Source of the DNA: Hellea sp.
GTDB lineage: Bacteria > Pseudomonadota > Alphaproteobacteria > Caulobacterales > Maricaulaceae
Length of the DNA stretch: 42,508 nucleotides
Direction: 5' to 3'
Assembly (NCBI GenBank): GCA_020629875.1
Contig: JAHDCL010000017.1
Coordinates: 1 to 42,508, forward strand
Shown here: piece after piece, positions 24,783-34,220 of the stretch
How the letters are laid out: the number at the start of each line of letters is the position of its first letter
Position numbering within the stretch: the first letter of the stretch is position 1
Position numbers and translations under genes: made by a program
Notes under the pieces: model-generated
Told to the model about the DNA's origin: nothing
Seen by the model: the letters and a program-made list of their open reading frames with translations, nothing else
The model's database searches: none

Positions 24783-25546
24783 TTGATGCCCTTGAAAAAG
24801 CGGTTGCTGCGCATATTCGCCCACGTCCAAGGCTTAAAAAGAACAAAGTCAGTGTCGACGGAAAGGAGAACAAATTCAGCTTTACCCATCAGGTTTTCAG
24901 TTGGAACAAATCCTGCTCCTCCCTTCAATACCGAAACACGGCTATCAAATGAGTTATCGCGGTTGTCTCCCATCATGAAGTAGTGACCCGAAGGAACAGT
25001 AAAGACAGACGTATTGTCTAGCTGGCTATTTTTCTGGGCATCGTAAACTAAATGTGTATTTCCATTCTCGAACGTCTCGCGCCAAGCCTCCGCGATAGCG
25101 TCATCACCATATTGATTTACGTAGGTCTCCTCACCGACAATCTCACTGACCACTGTTTCGCCGTTGATGTATAGCTTTCCATCGGTCACCTGCATCTGAT
25201 CTCCCGGAAGTCCTACAAGGCGCTTAATAAAGTTTTTATCGTCACCTTCGGGCCGGAAAACGATGACATCTCCACGTTCCGGTTGACGTTCGAATAAGCG
25301 ACCTTTTTTAACGGGGAATGGAAAAGGCGCTGCTGCATATTTACCGTAACCCAAAGAGTACTTAGTAGTGATGATGTAATCACCCTTCATAAGGCCAGGC
25401 AACATTGAGCCAGATGGAATGTGAAAGGGTTGAAAAAGAAAAGTTCGCAAGACAATAGCAATACCCAATGCCCAGGCGATTGTGCTAATCGTTTCTAAGA
25501 TTGGGCTGCTACTTTCTCTCTCTTTAGATTTCTTCTTTTTCGCCAT
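24779..25546 (-). CDS. lepB: signal peptidase I
   Basis: Inner-membrane protease that removes signal peptides from exported proteins, 255 residues. A Lys-rich N terminus is followed by one hydrophobic segment (about 17-38). The catalytic Ser is S47 in IPSGSM and the Lys is K108 in NFIKRLVGLPG. The GDNRDNSFDSR box is also present. It is tied to rnc by an ATGA overlap; acpS ends 3 bases before its start. Confidence 0.97.
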   Translation of the reverse strand: MAKKKKSKERESSSPILETISTIAWALGIAIVLRTFLFQPFHIPSGSMLPGLMKGDYIITTKYSLGYGKYAAAPFPFPVKKGRLFERQPERGDVIVFRPEGDDKNFIKRLVGLPGDQMQVTDGKLYINGETVVSEIVGEETYVNQYGDDAIAEAWRETFENGNTHLVYDAQKNSQLDNTSVFTVPSGHYFMMGDNRDNSFDSRVSVLKGGAGFVPTENLMGKAEFVLLSVDTDFVLFKPWTWANMRSNRFFKGIK

Positions 25547-25548
25547 GC

Positions 25549-25947
25549 CTACCCTTTCCGCGCCTCAATAATGGCATAAGCCACTGCATATGGATGATCA
25601 TCTGACAAAGTAAGATGTATATGAGCTTTGTAACCCGCGGGCGTTTTCGCATTTAGGCGATCCCTCGCCCCGCGATGTAAGATTGCATTTGGGCGACCTG
25701 AAGGGTCATTTTTCACTTCGACATCTTGCCAGGACAAAGCGCCCGAGGATGACGTGGCGAGCGCTTTAGCAACAGCTTCTTTTGCTGCAAAGCGTTTGGC
25801 ATAATAAGACGCTCTGCCTGATTTGCTTTCACAATAGTCCTGCTCATGGGGCGTGAATGTTTTGTCGAGAAAACGCTGCCCATACTTATCCAAAGACTTC
25901 TCAATGCGGCTAATGTCGCAAATATCTGTACCGATGCCTAAAATCAT
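25549..25947 (-). CDS. acpS: holo-[acyl-carrier-protein] synthase
   Basis: Transfers 4'-phosphopantetheine from CoA to acyl carrier protein, activating fatty acid synthesis; 132 residues, the normal size. Motifs: GIGTDICDISRIEK at the N terminus (Mg-binding Asp) and AKRFAAKEAVAKAL. The start overlaps the pdxJ stop (TAATG). Confidence 0.96.
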   Translation of the reverse strand: MILGIGTDICDISRIEKSLDKYGQRFLDKTFTPHEQDYCESKSGRASYYAKRFAAKEAVAKALATSSSGALSWQDVEVKNDPSGRPNAILHRGARDRLNAKTPAGYKAHIHLTLSDDHPYAVAYAIIEARKG

Positions 25948-26705
25948 TAGCCGTATCTAGCCTGTGTTGCGCGGCGATGCATCTCTTTTATCGCTGGCTC
26001 TAGGCCCATAAAAATGGCTTCACCTATGATGAAATGCCCAATATTAAGTTCCATTCCTTCTGGAATGGCTGCAATAGCTCCAACATTGTCAAAAGTAAGT
26101 CCATGACCAAAATGCACTTCAAGCCCCAGAGACCTAGCAAGGGTGGCGCCCTTTTGAAGGGCCTTCAAAATTTCGTTCGCTTTTTCTTGCTCCCCTTCAT
26201 CAAGTGCGTGAGCATATGCTCCCGTATGAAATTCAACTACCTTAGCGTCTGTCCGCGCAGCGGCTTTGATTTGGTGTTCCACGGCCTCAATGAATAACGA
26301 CACTCGAGATCCATTATCAGTTAGCGCTGAAATTATAGGGACCAGTCGATTATGCTGCCCGGAAACATCGAGGCCACCTTCAGTTGTTCGCTCTTCACGC
26401 CGCTCAGGAACAATGCAGACCGCTTTGGGTTTGAGCTGCAAAGCGATATCGCGCATTTCATCTGTTGCAGCCATTTCCATGTTCAATGGAATGTTCTCGC
26501 TTTCACACAATAACTGCAACCGTTCCATATCATCATCTCGCATGTGGCGACGATCCTCGCGAAGGTGAGCTGTTATCCCGTCAGCGCCTGCCTGAATCGC
26601 TGCCCAAGCGCCTGCAACTGGATCTGGATGGTTACCGCCTCGCGCATTTCGCACAGTTGCGATGTGGTCAATATTGACCCCGAGCCGAGGCAGTGGCTTG
26701 TTCAT
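25947..26705 (-). CDS. pdxJ: pyridoxine 5'-phosphate synthase
   Basis: Last step of the DXP-dependent vitamin B6 route: condenses 1-deoxyxylulose 5-phosphate with aminoacetone phosphate to pyridoxine phosphate. 252 residues with the family hallmarks [31 protein letters not shown] and FHTGAYA, ending in [15 protein letters not shown]. The ATG overlaps the pyrE stop (TAATG). The pdxJ-acpS-lepB-rnc-era-recO order is standard for proteobacteria. Confidence 0.97.
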   Translation of the reverse strand: MNKPLPRLGVNIDHIATVRNARGGNHPDPVAGAWAAIQAGADGITAHLREDRRHMRDDDMERLQLLCESENIPLNMEMAATDEMRDIALQLKPKAVCIVPERREERTTEGGLDVSGQHNRLVPIISALTDNGSRVSLFIEAVEHQIKAAARTDAKVVEFHTGAYAHALDEGEQEKANEILKALQKGATLARSLGLEVHFGHGLTFDNVGAIAAIPEGMELNIGHFIIGEAIFMGLEPAIKEMHRRATQARYG

Positions 26706-27289
26706 TATTTAAGACCTCGGCTGCCTGGCTTAATCGCGGGAATTTTTTGCAATTCAACGGGCAAATTTTCTGGATCATAATCAGGGAATTTACGTGAGGC
26801 TAAGCTTACAAGTGGAACGCCAATATCAGCGGTTCCATTCGAACGATCAAAAATACACGCGCCAGCTATAACGGTAGCGCCTGTTTTATTCATCGCGGCG
26901 ATACATTCCCTCGAAGACAGGCCTGTGGTCACGATGTCTTCTACCATCAATACCTTCTGACCTGGCTGCAGCGTAAATCCACGCCGCAGGCAAAACTCAC
27001 CGCCTTCACGTTCAACAAACAGAGATTCCAACCCCATGTGCCGTGCAGTTTCATAGCCAGGAATAACCCCTCCCATCGCGGGAGCGACAATTATGTCAGG
27101 CTGAACGTTCAGAGTCGTTTTGATCTTTTCTGCCAAAGCCTTACAGAGTTTGGAAGTCAGTACAGGGTTTTTAAAGATTAGAGCCTTCTGTAGAAACACC
27201 GAGCTTCGCCTTCCTGAGGACAATATGAAATGCCCTTCAAGTAAAGCGCCGGCTTCGCGGAAAACATCTAAAACTTCATCTGTATTCAT
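26705..27289 (-). CDS. pyrE: orotate phosphoribosyltransferase
   Basis: Pyrimidine biosynthesis enzyme joining orotate to PRPP, giving OMP; 194 residues. The PRPP motif is [14 protein letters not shown], and [16 protein letters not shown] is also typical. ATG 27289 overlaps the rsh stop (TAATG); the in-frame codon 27301 lies within rsh and is rejected. Confidence 0.95.
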   Translation of the reverse strand: MNTDEVLDVFREAGALLEGHFILSSGRRSSVFLQKALIFKNPVLTSKLCKALAEKIKTTLNVQPDIIVAPAMGGVIPGYETARHMGLESLFVEREGGEFCLRRGFTLQPGQKVLMVEDIVTTGLSSRECIAAMNKTGATVIAGACIFDRSNGTADIGVPLVSLASRKFPDYDPENLPVELQKIPAIKPGSRGLK

Positions 27290-29535
27290 TAGGAAATCCA
27301 ATTTTCATTTGGGGACTCAGCACGTGCCCGTCTAGCGGACACCACATAGGCACTTGTGCGCAGAGCCGCAACAATTTGTATAAGATGACGATTATCGGAG
27401 ACCTCGATATCCAAAATCATATCAAAGAAAGATGGGCTTCGTTTCAAGGTCTTGATGTTCGTGAGGTTGCCGCCAGCTTCTCCAACAATTTTTGTAACAT
27501 CCGCAAGAGCTCCGGGCACATGTTCAACTGTTGCCGTGACGCGCCCTGTTGACGCGGTTTGGGCCGCTGCACGTCGCCAACCCAGATCAAGCCACCTGCC
27601 TTGGTGGTCCTCAAGACCCGCCAGGACTTCACAATCTATGGCATGAATATCCACACCGCGTCCCTCAGATTGGTATCCCACAATACGGTCCCCCGGAATT
27701 GGCGAACAACACCCTGATAGATGCATGGATACTCCCGCTCGCAACCCCTCGCCCTTCACATAGAGTTTTGCAGTATTGTCATCAATAACGTCACGGTTGA
27801 CAAATTCATCCAGTGTTTTTGTACTCTCTCGACCTGGAAAAACCGCATTCATGAAATTTTGAATGGATAATTTACCCCGTCCTAAAGCTTCATAAAGAGG
27901 GTCAACCGTCTCGAAGTTCAGCCGCTTTAACGCATCTGCCAGAGCACTTTCGCTAAAGTCTTTATCCTCACGGGCAAAAGCGTGATCCGCCAACATTTGT
28001 CCGATACGCTTAAACTCGTCGGCTTCTCCAGTTCGCGTTAAGCGGCGCAAGGCGGACCGAGCCTTGCCAGTCGCAACCATATTTTCCCAATCAGGCTGAG
28101 CTTCAGGTTGCCCGCCGCGAATGATTTTGACGACATCACCATTATTGAGCCGTGTACGCAGCGGTACTTCACGCCCATTAATTACCGCGCCAATACAGGT
28201 GTCGCCTACCTTAGTGTGTACCGCATAGGCAAAATCGAGAGGTGTTGCTCCGCGTGGCAATGCGATAAGGTCTCCCTTTGGCGTGAAGGTAAAGACTTGA
28301 TCCGTGAACATCTCTAATTTGGCATGTTCCAAAAATTCATCTGCATCACCGCTTTGTTCCATCATTTCCACTAACGGTCGAATCCGGCGCAGCGGGTCAC
28401 CGCCGCTCGCCCGAGCTCTTTCTGGGTCGTAGGCGTAGGAATTGTCTTTATAGGCCCAATGTGCCGCGACGCCGCGTTCCGCTACATCCTCCATTCGCTC
28501 CGTCCGGATCTGCAGCTCGACGCGCCGATTATCTGGAGAGAGTATCGTTGTCTGTAATGATTGATAGCCATTGGGCTTTGGAACCGAGATGAAATCCCTA
28601 AAGCGGGCGGGAACGCAGCGATATTCCTGGTGGCAATGGCCCAGAGCCTCGTAACACTCAGAGGGTTCTTCAACGATGATACGAAATGCATAAATGTCCG
28701 CTACGTCGTCAAAACTGATACCTTGTCGCTGCAATTTTCTCCAAATTGCGAAAGGTCGTTTTTCGCGCCCATAAATTCGCGCTTGCAGATTTTTCTTCTG
28801 CATTAAGTCCCGTAGTGCTATCGACATCTCAGATATGGCTACCTTTTGGTCAGTACGCCAGGTCTCAAGTCGCGTTGTGATGCTCTCAAATGCAGACGGA
28901 TTTAAGTGCCGGAAAGATAGATCTTCAAGTTCAGAGCAAATTCTGTCCACGCCTACGCGTCGCGCAAGAGGAGCGTAAATTTCCATGGTCTCCCGTGCTA
29001 TCCGTTCTCGCGAAGCCGCTTTGGGGTGGAATTGCAGGGTTCTCATATTGTGCAAGCGGTCACATAGCTTAACAAGTAAAACGCGCACGTCTTTGCTCAT
29101 AGCGAGTACAAATTTCTGGAAGTTCTCTGCTTGAGCACGCTCTCTGGATGCGTTGGCTGAGAGTTCGACTTCGCCTAATTTAGTAACTCCCCGGACTAGC
29201 CCCGCAATTTCGGGCGTAAACTCAGATGCTAGCTCTTCGAAAGTAACATCTGTATCCTCCAGCACGTCGTGCAATAGAGCCGTGCAGATACTCGCCACAT
29301 CCAAGTGCAGACCCGCTAATATTCCGGCCACTTCAATTGGATGGGCGTAATATGGATCACCAGAATGGCGCATTTGCTCGCCATGCGCTTTGATGGAAAA
29401 AATATAGGCCTTATTTAGCAGCGCTTCGTCGACAGAAGGATCATAGGCGCGTACCATATCCACCAATTCATATTGGCGAAGATATGTCTGGCCCTTCTTT
29501 GGCAAAGGCGTTTTGATATCGGCGGCTTTGTTCAC
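27289..29535 (-). CDS. rsh: bifunctional (p)ppGpp synthetase/hydrolase
   Basis: Single long RelA/SpoT homologue, 748 residues, controlling the stringent response. Domains in order: HD hydrolase ([10 protein letters not shown]...[10 protein letters not shown], about 60-170), synthetase (DIYAFRIIV through [10 protein letters not shown], about 250-350), TGS ([29 protein letters not shown], about 415-475), a helical/zinc-finger region ([17 protein letters not shown]) and a C-terminal ACT domain. The G-loop reads NGYQSLQT (322-329) where the usual form is NGYxSLHT, so Q328 replaces a highly conserved His. The hydrolase half looks intact. It begins just past the rpoZ terminator, so it probably has its own promoter, and leads the pyrE-pdxJ-acpS operon. 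Confidence 0.95.
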   Translation of the reverse strand: MNKAADIKTPLPKKGQTYLRQYELVDMVRAYDPSVDEALLNKAYIFSIKAHGEQMRHSGDPYYAHPIEVAGILAGLHLDVASICTALLHDVLEDTDVTFEELASEFTPEIAGLVRGVTKLGEVELSANASRERAQAENFQKFVLAMSKDVRVLLVKLCDRLHNMRTLQFHPKAASRERIARETMEIYAPLARRVGVDRICSELEDLSFRHLNPSAFESITTRLETWRTDQKVAISEMSIALRDLMQKKNLQARIYGREKRPFAIWRKLQRQGISFDDVADIYAFRIIVEEPSECYEALGHCHQEYRCVPARFRDFISVPKPNGYQSLQTTILSPDNRRVELQIRTERMEDVAERGVAAHWAYKDNSYAYDPERARASGGDPLRRIRPLVEMMEQSGDADEFLEHAKLEMFTDQVFTFTPKGDLIALPRGATPLDFAYAVHTKVGDTCIGAVINGREVPLRTRLNNGDVVKIIRGGQPEAQPDWENMVATGKARSALRRLTRTGEADEFKRIGQMLADHAFAREDKDFSESALADALKRLNFETVDPLYEALGRGKLSIQNFMNAVFPGRESTKTLDEFVNRDVIDDNTAKLYVKGEGLRAGVSMHLSGCCSPIPGDRIVGYQSEGRGVDIHAIDCEVLAGLEDHQGRWLDLGWRRAAAQTASTGRVTATVEHVPGALADVTKIVGEAGGNLTNIKTLKRSPSFFDMILDIEVSDNRHLIQIVAALRTSAYVVSARRARAESPNENWIS

Positions 29536-29566
29536 AGATGCAGTATAAGCGCAATATCCACCGCGG

Positions 29567-29599
29567 CTATAAAAAAAGGCCGTTCATAAACGGCCTTTT
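29567..29599 (-). terminator. Rho-independent terminator after rpoZ
   Basis: On the minus strand a perfect 11-bp stem (AAAAGGCCGTT / AACGGCCTTTT, plus coordinates 29574-29584 and 29589-29599) with a 4-base loop runs into a T-rich tail. It is 20 bases past the rpoZ stop and about 30 bases before the rsh ATG, separating the two genes transcriptionally. Confidence 0.9.
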
Positions 29600-29618
29600 G
29601 AAAGAAATTTGTTCCAGT

Positions 29619-29993
29619 CTAGAAACGGCTGGAATTGTCATTGTCGCGGTCGCTTTGGAGCGCGCGAAGCAATTCGTTTTCATCCATTTCGGCTTGCGGC
29701 GCTGTCTCACCATGCTCAAGTGCCAGTACTGGTGCTTCCTCTTCAGTTTCGGGCATGTCGTCATCAGTAATGACGCGCTGGAGGTTTGAGACTAAGCTCT
29801 CGCGCAAGTCGCCGAGATCGAGTGTTTCTTCGGCAAGTTCGCGTAATGAAACAACAGGAGTTTTGTCATTATCACGATCAACAGTTAGCTCTGCGCCTGC
29901 AGAAATATTACGGGAACGATGAGAGGCAAGAAGGACTAAATCAAAACGATTAGGAACTTTTTCAACGCAATCTTCAACGGTAACGCGGGCCAT
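29619..29993 (-). CDS. rpoZ: RNA polymerase omega subunit
   Basis: Small subunit that stabilises the beta' subunit and takes part in the ppGpp response of RNA polymerase. 124 residues from ATG 29993, which has GGAG 6 bases upstream. The core [30 protein letters not shown] is canonical; [12 protein letters not shown] follows. The C-terminal half is an acidic tail ([28 protein letters not shown]), longer than in E. coli but common in alphaproteobacteria. rpoZ next to the stringent-response gene is a conserved pairing. Confidence 0.96.
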   Translation of the reverse strand: MARVTVEDCVEKVPNRFDLVLLASHRSRNISAGAELTVDRDNDKTPVVSLRELAEETLDLGDLRESLVSNLQRVITDDDMPETEEEAPVLALEHGETAPQAEMDENELLRALQSDRDNDNSSRF

Positions 29994-30112
29994 AGGGCAC
30001 TCCAAATGTAAAAGGGCCGCTAACAGCAGCCTGAATCGAACAGCTATATAGGCATATTGATAAAAACATGCAAGCGGGGTTTGCGGAGGAAATCGCCGCT
30101 AGGCCTGACATC

Positions 30113-30616
30113 TCAGGCCACCAAGCCAAGCCGCTCATACTCCGCCGCCAAATCCATGCCCTCGGTCTGTACCGGTTTGCAGACTTGCGCAGCTCTGGCG
30201 ACAAATGCATTCATGATGACCTCGCTCGCGCGTGCCATTTTGTCTTTAATAAGAATATTAAGCGGAAAAGCTTTCAGGCTTACATCTACAAAGAATTCCA
30301 CCGCTGTGGTGCCATCGGAAAGCTCATGAAATTTCCAAGTATTTTCTAGCGTCTTGACCGCCCCACCTCTTTCGGCTTTGCTAACTCTTATGAACTTATT
30401 TTCTCTGTCAATTTGGATATAAGATTTAAAGCTCTCACGTATCATCTTATAGGCTACCACCGCTTCGGCTTCAAAATCGGTATCGCTAATTTGCTTCGTG
30501 ATACGCAATGCTGATATTAAGTTGATAAATTTCGGGTAATCCTCAACATTGGCGACCATCTCCAAAAGCTCATCTGCGCCATGTTCAATATGACGTGTAA
30601 AACTCGTGCTAGGCAT
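30113..30616 (-). CDS. RatA/COQ10-type START-domain protein
   Basis: 167-residue START/SRPBCC-fold protein of the RatA/COQ10 family (FTRHIEHGADELLEMVANVEDYPKFI, then WKFHELSDGTTAVEFFVDVSLKAFPL). E. coli RatA was described as blocking 70S ribosome assembly, while mitochondrial and alphaproteobacterial COQ10 homologues bind ubiquinone and support respiration. The second role is more likely here (inference), because it stands alone without an antitoxin and is coupled to lipA by a TAATG overlap. Confidence 0.88.
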   Translation of the reverse strand: MPSTSFTRHIEHGADELLEMVANVEDYPKFINLISALRITKQISDTDFEAEAVVAYKMIRESFKSYIQIDRENKFIRVSKAERGGAVKTLENTWKFHELSDGTTAVEFFVDVSLKAFPLNILIKDKMARASEVIMNAFVARAAQVCKPVQTEGMDLAAEYERLGLVA

Positions 30617-31569
30617 TAGGTGTGCAACGCTTGTCGCGCCGATTGGAGCTTAGCGAAGTCGCTATCTGCGTGGTAAGAAGAGCGGGTCAAAGGACTGGCA
30701 GAGACCAGTAAAAACCCTTTGGCTTTAGCAATCGTTTCATATGCTTTGAACTCTTCTGGCGTGACAAACCGGTCAACGGCCACATGCTTGCGTGTGGGTT
30801 GGAGGTATTGCCCAATCGTTAGAAAATCTATGCCTGCTGAACGCATATCATCCATAACTTGCATAACTTCTTCTTTGGTCTCGCCGAGGCCAACCATTAG
30901 TCCAGATTTAGTAAATTGGCTTGGATCTCGCTCTTTAACCTTTTCTAGTAACCTCAGCGAATGATAGTACCGCGCTCCAGGTCGTATCTTGAGGTATAAA
31001 CGCGGAACGGTCTCCAGGTTATGATTAAATACATCTGGTTTTGCATCGATAACTGTTTCAGTTGCGCCCTCTTTTCGCAAAAAGTCAGGCGTCAAAATTT
31101 CAATTGTGGTTTTAGGGGACGCTTGTCTTATGGCCTGAATAACATTTACGAAATGCTGTGCTCCCCCATCGGCCAAGTCATCTCGGTCAACGGATGTTAT
31201 CACAACATGTTGGAGCTTCATTTCTTTTACGGCCTCGGCGATTTTTTTTGGCTCATAAGCATCTACATCTTGAGGAAGCCCAGTGGATACGTTGCAGAAA
31301 GCACAGGCTCTTGTGCAAATTTCTCCGAGGACCATAAAAGTCGCGTGAGATTTTTCCCAACACTCACCGATGTTAGGGCAAGCCGCCTCCTCACAAACAG
31401 TGACGAGACCTTTGTCCTTCACAATCTTTCGTGTCTCAGCATACCCTTTTGATGTTGGAGCCTTCACGCGAATCCATGACGGCTTACGCAGGACCTCGGT
31501 ATCGGGGCGGTTCGCTTTTTCAGGGTGACGCGGCCGGGGCTTCTTATTTATATCAATTAAGACTGTCAT
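30616..31569 (-). CDS. lipA: lipoyl synthase
   Basis: Radical SAM enzyme that inserts two sulfur atoms into protein-bound octanoyl chains, forming lipoyl groups for pyruvate and 2-oxoglutarate dehydrogenases. 317 residues. The auxiliary cluster Cys are in [13 protein letters not shown], the SAM cluster in [13 protein letters not shown], and the C-terminal Ser motif in LTRSSYHAD. No lipB or dehydrogenase genes are in the window. It overlaps the COQ10-like gene downstream. Confidence 0.97.
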   Translation of the reverse strand: MTVLIDINKKPRPRHPEKANRPDTEVLRKPSWIRVKAPTSKGYAETRKIVKDKGLVTVCEEAACPNIGECWEKSHATFMVLGEICTRACAFCNVSTGLPQDVDAYEPKKIAEAVKEMKLQHVVITSVDRDDLADGGAQHFVNVIQAIRQASPKTTIEILTPDFLRKEGATETVIDAKPDVFNHNLETVPRLYLKIRPGARYYHSLRLLEKVKERDPSQFTKSGLMVGLGETKEEVMQVMDDMRSAGIDFLTIGQYLQPTRKHVAVDRFVTPEEFKAYETIAKAKGFLLVSASPLTRSSYHADSDFAKLQSARQALHT

Positions 31570-31636
31570 GAGCGCAAAATGGTTGTTTCAGTTGATGATA
31601 GCAAGCCCCAAATACGGTTATTTGCCACCCGTGTTG

Positions 31637-33049
31637 CTAATCTATCGTCGCAATTTTTAACGTATTCGTTGTCCCCGGGCGGCCAAACGGAATGCCTGCG
31701 CTGATCATGACTTTATCTCCCGGTTTCAGCCCTACGCGGCTCACGGCAACGTCTTGAATACTGCCCAGCATGTCGTCGAAGTTAACCGGATCGTTCATGA
31801 CGATCGGAATAACACCCCAACTTAAAGCCAGTCGGCTCGCTGTACTTTTGCGGGGTGTTAGGCACACTATGCGGCAGGGTGGGCGCTCTCTGGAAATTCG
31901 CTGCACTGTTGAGCCTGTTAGTGTATAGCCCAAAACGGCTTTGCAGTTTAAGGTCTCAGTAATGCCCCGAACAGATTGCGATATCGCATCCTCAGCTGTC
32001 GCTTCGTAAGGTAGCTCTACCTGCTTGAAATATTTGAAAAATTCTGGATCCGCTTCTGCAGCGCCAATGATACGATCCATGATAGCGACTGCAGTCGCGG
32101 GATGACGGCCGACTGCTGTTTCCGCTGAAAGCATCACAGCATCCGCGCCCTGGTAAATAGCCGTTGCAACGTCCGAAGCCTCAGCGCGCGTAGGCGTTGG
32201 AGCGTCGATCATGGACTCCAGCATATGAGTTGCAACAATGACAGGTTTTCCTAGCGCTCTGGCCTTTCGGATGATTTGGCGCTGGACAACGGGAACATCC
32301 TCAAGCGGTAGCTCCACGCCCAAGTCTCCACGCGCCACCATCGCTGCATCCGCATTTTCTAATATAGCATCAAGAAACTCTACAGCTGAGGGTTTCTCGA
32401 TTTTCACAATGATATGAGCTTTATCCCCGATGATCTTTCGGGCATCGATGACGTCCTGTGCCGTTTGCACAAAAGACAACGCAATGTAGTCAACGTCTTG
32501 GGTCAGCGCGAACGCCATATCAATGCGATCTTTTTCTGTCATCGCGGACATAGGCAGAACCGCGCCTATGACATTGATACCTTTTTTGTTTTTCAATATC
32601 CCGGGGACATCCACGCGTGCCTGCATGCGCTTCCCATCATTGGCGGTGATGGTCACCATCAGCTTTCCATCGTCAAATTTCAGCGTATGGCCGGGTTCCA
32701 TGGCATCCATAAGCTCAGAATGCGGCATACATATTAGGCCATCAGAGCCTTTCTCTTCACTGTGTATGATTTCAACCATCTCTCCATATCGTAACTCGAT
32801 TTGTCCGTTTTCAAACTCGCCGCACCGCAATTTTGGTCCCTGCATGTCCGCAACGATTGTAATCGCATTTCCAGTCTCTTTTTCGATTTTGCGAATAGCT
32901 GCCACAGATCGAGCGTGGTCATCATGGGAACCGTGAGAGAAATTAAGGCGAAACGCATCAACTCCGACCTCATTTAAAAGTCTTAGCGTTTCTGGGGCGG
33001 AACTGGCGGGGCCTACAGTGGCAAGAATTTTGGCTGATCGGTTTCGCAT
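31637..33049 (-). CDS. pyk: pyruvate kinase
   Basis: Final glycolytic step, PEP plus ADP to pyruvate plus ATP; 470 residues. Hallmarks: ILATVGPAS and RLNFSHGSHDDH at the N terminus, IIVKIEKPSAVE (catalytic Lys), MVARGDLGVELP, and ATHMLESMIDAPTPTRAEASDVA. The C-terminal domain has the ALGYTLTGSTVQRISRERPP segment. ATG 33049 gives the standard start. A 24-base perfect inverted repeat (33079-33102) lies 30 bases upstream and may be an operator. Confidence 0.96.
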   Translation of the reverse strand: MRNRSAKILATVGPASSAPETLRLLNEVGVDAFRLNFSHGSHDDHARSVAAIRKIEKETGNAITIVADMQGPKLRCGEFENGQIELRYGEMVEIIHSEEKGSDGLICMPHSELMDAMEPGHTLKFDDGKLMVTITANDGKRMQARVDVPGILKNKKGINVIGAVLPMSAMTEKDRIDMAFALTQDVDYIALSFVQTAQDVIDARKIIGDKAHIIVKIEKPSAVEFLDAILENADAAMVARGDLGVELPLEDVPVVQRQIIRKARALGKPVIVATHMLESMIDAPTPTRAEASDVATAIYQGADAVMLSAETAVGRHPATAVAIMDRIIGAAEADPEFFKYFKQVELPYEATAEDAISQSVRGITETLNCKAVLGYTLTGSTVQRISRERPPCRIVCLTPRKSTASRLALSWGVIPIVMNDPVNFDDMLGSIQDVAVSRVGLKPGDKVMISAGIPFGRPGTTNTLKIATID

Positions 33050-33078
33050 AAAGAACCTTATTGCTACGCATACAAATT

Positions 33079-33102
33079 ATTTAGTTCGGACGTGAACTAA
33101 AT
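33079..33102 (-). promoter_or_regulatory. inverted repeat upstream of pyk (possible operator)
   Basis: ATTTAGTTC (33079-33087), 6-base centre, GAACTAAAT (33094-33102): a perfect 9-bp inverted repeat 30 bases before the pyk ATG. There is no T-run, so it does not look like a terminator; size and symmetry fit a dimeric repressor or activator site. The regulator is unknown. Confidence 0.55.
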
Positions 33103-33162
33103 GAAAGAATAGCGCAGATTCTCTCTGGGCGCACGCCTTTATTGCCAAAAGCGCATTTTAAA

Positions 33163-34065
33163 TTAACATCTCGACGAAGGGAGCTGCAAAGACTCGCCAA
33201 TATTGATACCATAACTAGCATCTAAATTATTAAGAGACTGAATTTCCGTAATTCCCGTACACAGCTTACGGGACAATGAATATACAGTATCACCCTGTTT
33301 AACGATGTACGCACCAAAACCAGCGCCGCCGATTACCCGCGTGTCGTATGACTGAGGAATGGAGGCCGCTGATGCCTGAATTGTGTTCGCGCCATAATCA
33401 TAGGAAACTTGCTGGGCCCCAGAAATAGCAGTCACTGCAGTCGAATCCGCGTCCACGGAACCCCCATAAGTATCTGCACTTTGCGCCTGCAGGACCTGAT
33501 ATCCAGGTGTACCTATTTCTGAAATACTGCTAAATTCTGTATCGGTTGGCGAGGCATTTGGCTGAGAGGTGACAGTACTAGCTGCTGGAGCCTCATATGA
33601 TGCCGTAACAGCCGGCGATGCTGTGTATGCAGGTGACGAAGGGGCTGTTATTTGTTGTACGGGCATCGGCTGGGGATCACAATTCACGACCTTATCGCCC
33701 ACGCCGTATCCTGCAGCGCCGCCAAGCCCTGCTCCAATCACGGCTCCTTTTGTGCCACCAATTAGCTCTTTGCCAGCGATCGCGCCAATTGTTCCGCCGA
33801 TCCCGGCGCCGACAAGCTCATAGTTTTGTTCTTTTTTCAGACATTCATGATTTTCAAGGGCATAACTCGCCTGACGTGTCTCTTGATGGTGGGTGGATTC
33901 ATAGCTCACCGGAGCAGATTGAATTATAGTTGGAGCTTGTGCCACCGACGTAGTTGGCGAGCCTTTATATTTTGAGGAGTACTTATAATAGGGATTCTCT
34001 TGTGGCGTTGCACAGGCGACTAAAGCTACCAAAGAGATGGATGAGAGAACAGCGATGCGGGACAT
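33163..34065 (-). CDS. glycine-zipper and LysM lipoprotein
   Basis: 300-residue envelope lipoprotein of unknown role. The lipobox is SLVALVAC (cleavage before C18). Around residues 85-130 is a glycine zipper (GAGIGGTIGAIAGKELIGG, then GAVIGAGLGGAAGYGVGD), a pattern that inserts in or associates with membranes, like SlyB/Rickettsia 17-kDa antigens. A Ser/Ala/Thr-rich linker follows, and the C terminus is a LysM domain (YIVKQGDTVYSLSRKLC...GINIGESLQLP), which binds peptidoglycan. A tether between outer membrane and cell wall is a reasonable guess. It is monocistronic, divergent from the dienelactone hydrolase gene. Confidence 0.85.
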   Translation of the reverse strand: MSRIAVLSSISLVALVACATPQENPYYKYSSKYKGSPTTSVAQAPTIIQSAPVSYESTHHQETRQASYALENHECLKKEQNYELVGAGIGGTIGAIAGKELIGGTKGAVIGAGLGGAAGYGVGDKVVNCDPQPMPVQQITAPSSPAYTASPAVTASYEAPAASTVTSQPNASPTDTEFSSISEIGTPGYQVLQAQSADTYGGSVDADSTAVTAISGAQQVSYDYGANTIQASAASIPQSYDTRVIGGAGFGAYIVKQGDTVYSLSRKLCTGITEIQSLNNLDASYGINIGESLQLPSSRC

Positions 34066-34220
34066 AATGGAAGGCCTCTTTTAATAATACAGCGCATTAC
34101 ACAAAAATATGGCTAATTTTCCCTTAACAGCCAGGTTCATTAACGTGACCTTTGCACTGCTTGACCTGCAAGCACAGCTCGCTAAATACAACGTGGATTC
34201 AAAGACTCGAGGGAACAATA

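Noticed and set aside
30102-30119. Perfect 7-bp hairpin (GGCCTGA / TCAGGCC) at the end of the RatA/COQ10-like gene
   Set aside because: No T-run follows on the minus strand, and half of the stem is coding sequence, so I do not call a terminator.
30113-30616. Toxin of a toxin-antitoxin pair (RatA label)
   Set aside because: No partner antitoxin gene is adjacent; coupling to lipA and COQ10 similarity fit a ubiquinone-related role better.
31609-31624. 6-bp inverted repeat CAAATA / TATTTG between pyk and lipA
   Set aside because: Short, AT-only, no T-run; likely chance.
34123-34145. Two TTAAC sequences ahead of the dienelactone hydrolase gene as a CtrA site
   Set aside because: The spacing is not the TTAA-N7-TTAA of a CtrA box.
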